Shown piece by piece: positions 32,582-41,041 of a stretch of DNA of 41,041 bases (the first letter of the stretch is position 1; each line of letters starts with the position of its first letter). This DNA is from Zygnema cylindricum. Lineage: Eukaryota; Streptophyta; Zygnematophyceae; Zygnematales; Zygnemataceae. The stretch covers positions 64,538 to 105,578 of the forward strand of contig JBBHKE010003033.1 of assembly GCA_037447655.1 (NCBI GenBank). The letters are read 5' to 3'. The notes under the pieces were generated by a model that had not been told where the DNA came from, searched no databases, and worked only from the letters and a program-made list of their open reading frames with translations. A program made the position numbers and the translations under genes.

Positions 32582-33539
32582 CCACCTGAACATTTGTCTC
32601 TTAGCGCTTTGTACGGATTTCATTGAGTTCAGATTTCAGAAGCTGTCAAAAAATATTTGACGTACAGATTCTCTACACGCAACTGAGCGAACTTGTCGGA
32701 ATATGTACGGAGAACAAACTTCTTTATTTTTAGGGTTAGGGAGTCTGCACATTGCACAACCAACCAAAAGATAAAAATCGAAGGTACTGTAGCTTTGACG
32801 TGGTTGTAAATATTCATTTAACCTATTTTTTTTGCACTGTCATTGTCACATTGTACGACAGTATAGTGCGACACTTTTCTTAAAATTTTGTCCTCTTTTT
32901 TTATATCATTTTTTTCATTCTCGGGATTGTACCATGCGACAACCTAAAATATAGGGGGACCACCATCGAGTATATTTTGGACGTCTTCCACGTGTCAGAT
33001 TCCTGACGAAGAAGTGACGTCGATTTTTTTGTTTGGAATCCATTTTCCTTTTTTGTTCTCTCGAGAACATTTGCCCTTATAAAACAATACAGCCTCTTTG
33101 TACGCTTTTGGCGTATGGATACGTATAGAACACTTAAACGACAAACGATTAGCTAAATTTTCCCGTGAGATACAGAAATTTCCCTTGCGTCCCCAAAAAG
33201 TACAAAACGATATACTTTGTAGACACACGATGTACGGAAGACGAAGCGCGATAATGTACAGTACCGTACCGTATATACGGACTTCTTTTATCCTTTCGGG
33301 AAGCTAAATTATCGCATCGAAGTAATTTTTTCGCATAAAGAACACGTGTCAAAACAACATTTCGAAAGGTCAAAGTGGTTTTGGCGGCAGCATTGTCGGC
33401 TTCCTTCGAACAGAACGGCAGAGAAGTACAAATGTGCACGTGCATGTATACTGTCGCCTTTCAGATGTCACTTGTTACGGGCGCTGCTTTCGTGCCACGT
33501 CTGCATATTCGTCCAGCCTAAGAAAAAAACTGTGGCCAT
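32582..33539. other. No gene supported
   Basis: Short open frames on both strands lack family resemblance. GTACGG/CCGTAC strings are frequent (for example 33224-33280). Confidence 0.35.
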
Positions 33540-33566
33540 TTGCTGCCAGAATATTTTTCGTTTCAG

Positions 33567-33809
33567 GTTTGCTTGCACCCTGGAATTCCGTGGACCACAC
33601 TACTTTATGGCGACAGAGCTCTCGATGTGACTTCCTACGATCCTCCGTACAATAATTATCGCGCAGTAATGAACTCTGATGCGTCGTCGAGTTCGCAATG
33701 TTGTGTACGGCACGACTCTAACTTCTCCATGTTTCGTGGAAATTACATGAGCCGTCAGATCTCCAGTCTTGGTGGAATCTCGTTGACCTGCATGTACTTG
33801 TCTGCTTAG
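33567..33809 (+). CDS. Possible terminal exon of an unrecognised gene
   Basis: TTTCGTTTCAG at 33556-33566 would be a good acceptor. It is followed by an open frame starting VCLHPGIPWTTLLYGD, continuing LDVTSYDPPYNNY and ending GISLTCMYLSA before TAG at 33807-33809. Composition is more protein-like than neighbouring frames, but I recognise no family and found no convincing upstream exon. It could equally be chance or a gene fragment carried by a transposon. Confidence 0.25.
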   Translation, partial: VCLHPGIPWTTLLYGDRALDVTSYDPPYNNYRAVMNSDASSSSQCCVRHDSNFSMFRGNYMSRQISSLGGISLTCMYLSA

Positions 33810-35043
33810 CGAGTGCCGTGAATCACTATTGGGCTGATTTTATGTAAGTACTGTACGGTAGATTTGTTTACCGGTACATATGACGCAGAACCGCTAACAA
33901 AAAGGTCGCTATGAAGCAGTATTACTGTTTTCAACTTGTGTAGAAAAAAGCACCAGGATGGAATAAGTGTCATTAACGCTGGGCGTCGATTTACACTGTA
34001 GTGCCGATCTACGGCTTGTATGTAGGGAGAAATGACACTGATTGCTCTGTCAATTGAGCTCTTCTTTGTCTTTAGGCGTCACGTTTTCGAATCCTGGTTT
34101 CACCAAGGCAATTATTAGTCTCCACGTGGCGTGCAGAAGGCAGCGTGGACGACATTAAATATTAGCAATCGTGACAGCCGTACTGCATCTGGCAGCAAGC
34201 GTGCAAGAAAAAACAAATACTATTTGTCGGCAAATATAACTACTTTCCTCTCACAAAGATAGAGCACGGTCAGAAATTGTCGTACAGTGTCTGATTTTAC
34301 AGCTGGCAGTCTCCATTAGCGAAGACCTTAAGAGAGATTTGTCGTTGCTGAAATGCATGCGTCATTGAGCTGGCTTATCCTCGTCACTATTTCCTTGATC
34401 TGCCACATGGCGGAGCTTCTGGAAAAGGACAGGCAATAATGCAAGCAGTTTCAGAGGGTACGGACACTTTTGTTCTCCGGAAACCGTAAATCGAAAACCA
34501 ACAGAAAGCCGGTGTTGACGTCACGCTGAGCTTCGTGTAATGCAACAGTTGCAACCGACATCGATCTCTGTAATTTTGTTTGCCAAAAAAAAAAAACAAA
34601 CAAAAAATCGTCGAAATTTCAAGATTTCGCGCGTGGAAAACATTTTGAGAATGTCACGTTCCGTACAATGCTGTCCTGACGGCAGCTTAAATTTTGAGAT
34701 AGGCCGGCGCCCTTGTATCAGTTGAAGTGGGCATTTCAAAATTTGTGGAAATTTATCGTTTGTCGGCTATGATATAATTGAACGCATAAAACATTTTTCA
34801 CTAAATTGCAAGTGATCTGCCCGTCAAACAAAATATTTAGGTGGAACTTTTTAACTCGTTATGCCGTCTCCTTTTACTTATGTTTACATTATTCTTTTTA
34901 TTACTATGTTTATAGCGCTACGTATCGCTTCGCATCGCATGTCTATACATCGGCGGACAAGGTACATCGGCGGTCGTTCCGGCGATATATATCCTACAGT
35001 GTGGCAATGCCGTCGACACGTGAACTCAAAATACAAAATGAAT
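33810..35043. other. No gene; weak tRNA-like (SINE-like) segment
   Basis: At about 34047-34105, GCTCTGTCAATTGAGC could form a D-arm and TTTTCGAATCCTGG resembles a B box 25-30 bp further on. The anticodon and acceptor stems do not pair well, so a tRNA-derived SINE remnant is likelier than a tRNA. A possible degenerate family M copy spans about 33808-34000. Nothing else recognised. Confidence 0.3.
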
Positions 35044-35051
35044 ACATTTAT

Positions 35052-35526
35052 TAGTGTTGGGTATCGGGTAGATTCATATCGCGATAATTTCGATATTCGA
35101 TATATCGAATATCGATCGAGGAGGATCCTCGATATATCGTACCGAGACCAACATAAATTATCGCGATATATATCGCAAAAATTTCGTGTCCGTACAGTCA
35201 GAGTACGGAAAACCGTACGAAAAAGTGTACGGAGAATCGTACGACAAATCGTACGAAAAATCGTACGGATTTTGGGCCCCCCCCCCCCCCCCCCCCCCAC
35301 TGAGCGCTCAGTGTGGGGGGGGGGGGGGGGGGGGGGGGTGGGTTTTGAAAAAAAAAAATTAAAATTTTCATATTCGATATATCGTCGATACGATATATCG
35401 ACGATATATCGGCGATATATCGCGATAATTTGAAATTCGATATATCGAAGCGATATATCGAATATCGGGTACATGAAATTCGATATATATCGAATATCGG
35501 CAATGGGTCCTCGATACCCAACACTA
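35052..35526. mobile_element. 475-bp hAT-type MITE with C/G-tract palindrome
   Basis: Termini TAGTGTTGGGTATCGGG / CGATACCCAACACTA, flanked by a perfect 8-bp duplication ACATTTAT (35044-35051 and 35527-35534). The interior is filled with CGATATATCG palindromes. Six 12-bp units of the type ATCGTACGAAAA lie at 35200-35271. A C22 tract (35277-35298) and a G24 tract (35315-35338) stand about a 16-bp palindrome CACTGAGCGCTCAGTG. No coding capacity; long open frames on both strands here are repeat artefacts. Confidence 0.92.
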
Positions 35527-35603
35527 ACATTTATGCTGGTTTTTTCCCTTTTGACCAGATTCAAACCGGGTAAGCACATAATCACTCCTGGTTTTTCGAC
35601 TTA

Positions 35604-36332
35604 GGGTCAAGTTCCATCAGTCGAAAAGTGGGGTAGTTTACAGAAATTTGCGACTATCCGTACCAATTCGTACCGCTTATTTTGTTTTTATACGCGAAAC
35701 AACATTACAGAGAATCTTGCCAATACCCTCCAAAGGTCTTGGGGGTAATACTGACCGTCATATGTTCATCCGCGAGGAGTTCGCTTCATTTTTCTCTGCA
35801 GCTGCCAACGTACTTGTAAGAGGTGGGTTGGCGGATACAAAAAAATATTAATCAAGACACGCAAGACAAATAAGCTACGTGTCACAGAAAACACCAACGA
35901 GAATTGACGAAATTTGCACATGGTATGTACGTTTCAAAATGCAACTGAAAATTGAGAAAGTAATCTTGAAACGATCCTTCGTCGCGCAATTTTTTTCGTC
36001 ACACTATTTTCGGCAAATGATTTTCGTCATGTTCGAAAACACGAACCCTAACCAATGAGCTTGCGTAAAAGACTGGCGTTTGCACAAAGTACAATTTTTT
36101 TTCGTATCATGATTTGGTACGCATGTACATGGTACGCAATTGAAGATTTGAAGTGAAATTTGTCGGTGTGAAGATTTTTAGAAGATTTTAAATATCCCGG
36201 TCAAAACCTACGTGGTGCCACTCAACGTATAACATGTGGATTACAGACTCTTCTTGATGGAACATCGACTCAATTAACCCGACCCGTAGAGTTGGTCGTA
36301 CGATTACAGAAACTACTGTTGGAACTTGACCC
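35604..36332 (+). mobile_element. Long-inverted-repeat element Y1 (Harbinger-like)
   Basis: 729 bp flanked by TTA (35601-35603 and 36333-36335). Termini GGGTCAAGTTCCATCAG and, reverse-complemented, GGGTCAAGTTCCAACAG. The left 210 bp (ACATTACAGAGAATCTTGCC, ACTGACCGTCATATG) is homologous, inverted, to the right end of Y2. No coding capacity. Confidence 0.8.
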
Positions 36333-36335
36333 TTA

Positions 36336-36991
36336 GAGTGAAGTTCCATTAGGACATTCTGTAATTGTACTGCCCAAATTACAAAATGCTACAATTTGGA
36401 CGAAGTTCCATTGCGCAAAGTCAGTAATCCACGTGCTCGAACTTGAGTGGTACCACGTAAGTGAATATCAGATATTAAATATCGTCAATGATTTTCACAC
36501 CGACCAAAAATCTTCATTTGCGTACCATGTACGTGCGCACCAAGTCATCGTGCAACGCAACTTTTGTACTCTACGTAGACGCCTTGTCATATACGCACGA
36601 ACATAAATAACGTGACGAAAGTGCGTTACGACTTTTCATTTGTATTTTTTGTTGGATTTTTCAATGCGTATATCGTGTGCGATTTTTTTTCATATCCGTT
36701 GGTTGCCTTTTTTACACGTATGCTCATTATCCAACGTGTCGCGACTCGATTTTTTTTGTAATTGGTGATGTACCTCGTGAAGTACATCGCCAATTACAAA
36801 AACTTTCGAAGCGAATGGTTCGCGAACAAGTATCCAACGGTCGTTGTTAACTCCTAGACTTTTGGAAAATATTGGCAAGATTCTCTGTAATGTCATTTTC
36901 CGCATAAAAACAAAATAAGAAGTACGGTGTAGTACGGAGAGGTCCGAATTTCTTTAAACTTCCTCACTTTTGGTCTAATGGAACTTCACTC
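36336..36991 (-). mobile_element. Element Y2, tail to tail with Y1
   Basis: 656 bp flanked by TTA (36333-36335, shared with Y1, and 36992-36994). Termini GAGTGAAGTTCCATTAGG and, reverse-complemented, GAGTGAAGTTCCATTAGA. Orientation is opposite to Y1: the two right-type ends, with TCTGTAATYGTAC, face each other. The interior includes a local inverted repeat AGGTACATC/GATGTACCT near 36766-36790. Confidence 0.8.
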
Positions 36992-36994
36992 TTA

Positions 36995-39600
36995 TAAGAG
37001 CAATGGGCGCATATAGCTCAAAATATAGGGTCAATAATTATGATGCGCGATAATTGCCGTAATTTCATTATTTGGTCAATGATTTATAGCTTCATGACAT
37101 CACCAATTAAGTCATTTGCATCAACTCCAAAACAAGATGCATCATGTATATGCTTACGTTTTATAACGTGATGTGATACCATTTGCAACATTCATATTTA
37201 TGTATTTTATTATTCTTAAAATTAGTCTCGTGTACCTGTGAGTTTTCTATCGGTGATAAGTACGATAACCTACATATCGGATGTCGATACGGGTAAGTGG
37301 ACCAATATTTTGATACCTCATTATCACTAATAACGTCGATAAATGGTCGATATATCGCCAGTGGTTACCGATAACCGATACACCTCTCAGGGTTAACGGG
37401 GGGGGGGGGGAGTGGGTGCTGAAAATATTATATGTCCGGTTATGGTACTTTCACTACGAAATGCAGAAGCGTACATATGAAGTACGGACCAATAAACATA
37501 AATTATTGGTGGGTGGAAAAAATTACACATTGGTTATCGATAAATGGTTACCGATACAAATCACTACTTCAAATGTTGATTATATTGCTATTTTTCTCGT
37601 TGCCTACCACACCAATATGGTATGTTTTTTTAAACAAAAAACAAAGACAACCGTACTTGATACATGGACGATGTTGATATAGTTGATGTTGACGATGTTG
37701 TCGGATGTAAAATTATAAGAAAAAAGATCGCAATGTTTTTATATTTTCATGTTATGTGATAGTATCATTAACGAGTTGCAATTCGTTAGACCTTGTCGAA
37801 ACTTTTGCATTTGATTTTTTTGTTCAAATGTGCAGCCTTGGAAGTAAGTATGCATATTGCTTTTTGATTTTTTTTTTCCGTATGTTTTTGTTGTGATTGC
37901 ATAAAGTTACGCATTTGTTGTATTGTTTTATGATTATATTTAATTAGTTTGATGGTTGCATATGTTTTGGTGTTATTTGCTAAATAATTGTATGATTTTT
38001 TTAAATATATAAGTAAAATGGTTTAATTGTCTTCTTTTTAAGGCCTCAATATCGAATTTAAACCACCCTATCTATTAAACTTGAAACCAAAGTTTAAATT
38101 TTTGTTAGAGATTTGTACGACCTAATTAGTTTGGAATTCCATATATAGTTATATTTTAAAATTCGACTTCTATTTATTTAGGTTCCAGTTTATAATTGTG
38201 GATACTACGTTAGTATGACAAGAGGACGTTTGATTTTTGTGGTTTATCTTATCGCATCAAATGTATAGCGACAGAGTAGCGGAGATAACGCCAAACATCG
38301 GGTCGTCAAATCTCATTGACGTCATGCATCGGTAAATCGCATCGAATCAAACGATATATGGGGATGTCACGCAATGAAGAAGAGTTTGGTAAATGGACAA
38401 ATTCTGCGAAGGTTAACAAACTTTTGGCAATCATTTTGTGTCGACTGTCACGCCTTTTGCTGTAATTTTTTTTTGTTTTTTTTTTTTTTTGTTTCTTACA
38501 ATCAGCCCGCATACACTGTCGCTTATTTTCGTGTAGGGAATACTATATTATTTTATCGTTTTGATTTGTTCCGTACGTCAACTATGGATTATTTCGGCAT
38601 TATCGTGTTGCACGGTTTTTCAGGAAGTACGTCCGTTCTAGCCAATCCTGACGCATGTCTATTCTGTCAATCTGCATTTCCTGACCGCGAGTGGCGGCGG
38701 CGAAACCCTAGATTCGGTCATTTCTGCTGCGTCCACACTAAATCATGATCAAAATAGGTTAAAAGGTTAGTTAGGCTGCCAACCGACCGTTTCCGTACGT
38801 CGTTCAGTTCACGGCACACTTTTGCCGGCTGCGCGGGCAAAAATTTACCGGAAGAACAAAGCGGGCGACTTTCTGACTCGTCGCCGGCAAGACTCAATGC
38901 GACAAAATTTCAATGGCAGGTCCGTTTTAAAATTATGGTTCTGTGGTCGAAATCGGATCAAGTATTTTTTTGGACGACGCGGATTGGTGATATCTTTTTC
39001 AATGTTTGAAAATAGAATTCCCTGAGAATATTTTTATTGGCTAATTTTTTATCCCTTGCCAGGCTACAAAAAATGTTTATAGAAATATAATCTTCCACGC
39101 AAAAAACGAAAATCTACGCATAAAATGACAAAAAAAATAATCGGACGGCCACGATTTATGTCGAAAAATTGTCGTGTAATAACATTTTGATAATCGTGCA
39201 GAAATCAAATTTTCGGCGGAAGCATATGCAATTGCCGGCCGTCTTTCCCATCGTCCCGACCGGCAGCGCCGTCATATTGTCAGCATCTGGCTTAACCCTA
39301 AAAAATTATGACGACTACAGGACGCACAACGAATCAGATGGTGCGTTCGCACGAAATTTTGGTGTGACGTCCGTTTTACTTTCCTCGCCCCTGTTTGTAT
39401 TTTTGTCTGTCTGACGGTTTTTTTTTGTTCTGAGCGGCAATTATTTTCCACGCGGTGGAATCTGCTACAGCTACGAGTCAACAACGCGTGGAATAGAAAA
39501 AATAAACACCAATGGTAAAGTTCGCTGAATGGAAAAATTTAGGTGCAAGGAAATACATAGAGCCCTACCTTTTTCCAAGTCAGACACGCGTCAGTAATCT
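36995..39600. other. No gene supported; G-tract and repeat fragments
   Basis: A G-run lies at about 37399-37411 beside TTACCGATAACCGATACACC and other CGAT-rich strings that loosely recall the hAT MITE at 35052. The open frame at 38374-38748 includes a poly-Phe tract from an oligo-T run and has no family resemblance. Confidence 0.35.
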
Positions 39601-41041
39601 GGCTGCCTAATAATTAAGCAGCTAGGACGTGGCAACAAATTGTACGACATGCAAGGCCAAAAATCGCACGGCTGATAAATGCAAGACCGTCATCCACGGC
39701 TAAAAACTGACAGGCAAAAACTTGCACTGTTTTGACTGTACGGCTAAAACTCACATTGTCGAAAATATCGAACGGTGGTAAAACACACAGTTGAAGATCC
39801 ACGGCCCCGATTGGCATAAATAATTTTCGCAGCCTGCAGCCATGCGATGCCGATATTATTTTGCTCACGACCTGACATTGTTTTTTCCTCACGGTTTCAG
39901 TATGGCGACACGTATCATCAAGTCATTTGAAACCTGTCGTATGCCGAAACTCGTGAGGACGGATTAAAAAATCGCGCGGATAACATCACACCCCATATTA
40001 TTTGAAATTACTTTCCCTATGAACCGTCCGATTTCGCCACAAAAGCCAAACCACCGTAGATCGATCTCCATTTGACAAAACAGCTCAACAGAATCTGGCT
40101 TCAAATTTTAAACTTTTAACTGTTCTTCGCAGGCGCGCCAACAATCTCGCACCTTTACGTCGTTGTCGTTTCAGCTAAAATGCAGTTCTGGACTTTATTC
40201 CGTGTTTTTCCGTACAGTAAGTTAGAGACCGGCATTTGCTCCTCCCCAGGGAAAAGACAAAAAACCTCTAGTTTGTACGACAGGCGTCGTTTCTCACGAC
40301 CAATCAGAACGCGACACCTCGCCACGATTCCTCGAAAACGACCGACCAGATTGCGCACGAGCAGTCCCTTTCATTTTTTCTTCGCAAGTTCCCAGCCGAG
40401 TCGGATCCGCCGACACCTGTCCGAGCCTCCCCCACTACCGTCCAAACCACAATTTCGTCTCATCTTCCGTGCCGGCCAAATGCCGCCCATTTCGTCACAT
40501 TTCTACCTCGATCGAACCTCTTCCAAATCTACTTTTTAAATCAGAATTAGTGCGTTAAAAATATCCATCCACTGTTTTAGTAGAGCCAAAAATGATTCCC
40601 GGCGTACTTTTCCCGTACGATAAGGTTATAAGTGGTCCAAAACCTCCTGCCACGTCATCATTTCCAGCTCTCTTACCTCCCGTAATTTCTGTGCCGCCGT
40701 CACCGCCCGGCCGGTCTAAGAAAAAAAAAAGAAAAAAAGAAGAAAAAAATAGAAGAAAAAAAGAAAAAAAGAAAAAAGAAAAAATAACGTGAAACTCCGC
40801 GATCGCGCACGAAATCGGCAGAGAAAAACAAGACTACTCGTACTATATTATGTACGATATGTACTTTAAATTGTACGGAAAACATACTAACCGCCGCAGA
40901 AATGTACGACAAGTCAACAGAAAATTCGGGCAAGGTCAAATAATTTCAACGCTTGCCCAGCCAGTCGGGCAGACGGAAAAATTATACCAAACTTTTCTCA
41001 CCCCTCAAAAAATCCTTCCGCCCCCTTTTTTCAAACCAACT
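39601..41041. other. No gene supported; CpG-richer end of the window
   Basis: The region is less AT-rich than the rest and holds a 119-residue Arg/Ser/Pro-rich frame from ATG 40180 to 40539, without recognisable domains. An AAAAAG-type purine tract lies at about 40718-40788. It might be the 5' part of a gene continuing beyond the window. Confidence 0.3.

Noticed and set aside
34047-34105. tRNA gene
   Set aside because: A D-arm-like stem and B-box-like string are present, but the anticodon, T and acceptor stems do not pair; at most a SINE remnant.
34353-34433. Short frame starting MHASLSWLILVTISLICHMA, resembling a signal peptide
   Set aside because: Stops after 27 codons, with no splice donor or downstream exon that could be recognised.
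34861-35585. Long open frames on both strands (190 and 233 residues) with poly-Pro and poly-Gly
   Set aside because: They are translations of the palindromic hAT MITE with C/G tracts and CGATATATCG repeats.
40180-40539. 119-residue Arg/Ser/Pro-rich frame near the window end
   Set aside because: No recognisable domain, composition could follow from the local CpG-rich sequence, and no splice or transcript evidence; mentioned only within the regional note.

Overview
This is nuclear DNA from a eukaryote, most likely a land plant. The one clear gene has a GT-AG multi-exon structure and matches the animal/plant TRPC4AP (TRUSS) family. Everything around it is AT-rich and densely packed with small DNA-transposon derivatives. 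The clade cannot be fixed from the sequence alone; long introns and the dense non-autonomous transposons would fit a bryophyte, lycophyte or fern. No bacterial-style operons, rRNA, CRISPR array or LTR retrotransposon was recognised.

Layout. 1-1.8 kb: microsatellites and a 640-bp tandem duplication. 2.1-4.9 kb: a nest of inverted-repeat elements, including a Harbinger-like family of about 750-775 bp (family H) with TAA/TTA target duplications, one copy inside another. 6.2-6.8 kb: a roughly 145-bp tandem array. 8.3-9.7 kb: a decayed PIF/Harbinger transposase on the minus strand. 9.8-12.3 kb: tandem repeats, chiefly a roughly 170-bp TTCAGT-rich array. 13.5-14.8 kb: a second copy of the 2.26-3.6 kb composite. 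15.7-23.5 kb: the TRPC4AP-like gene, plus strand, nine coding exons, 1324 codons plus stop. 25.4-32.6 kb: more MITEs, including family H on the minus strand and three hAT-type MITEs with perfect 8-bp target duplications. 35.05-35.53 kb: a 475-bp hAT MITE with an 8-bp duplication and a C22/G24 central palindrome. 35.6-37.0 kb: two related elements tail to tail sharing TTA. 37-41 kb: no gene that can be supported.

The TRPC4AP-like protein probably acts as a substrate receptor of a CUL4-DDB1 ubiquitin ligase, as its animal counterpart does. It is about 530 residues longer than the human protein, mainly through one 489-codon exon encoding an acidic and then Gly/Ser/Arg-rich disordered stretch. 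The rest of the window illustrates transposon dynamics: nested insertion, insertion into a sister element's target duplication, and terminal inverted repeats that match within each element but differ between elements. Nothing here amounts to a proven new biological system; the strongest unexplained signal is the paired terminal-repeat divergence.
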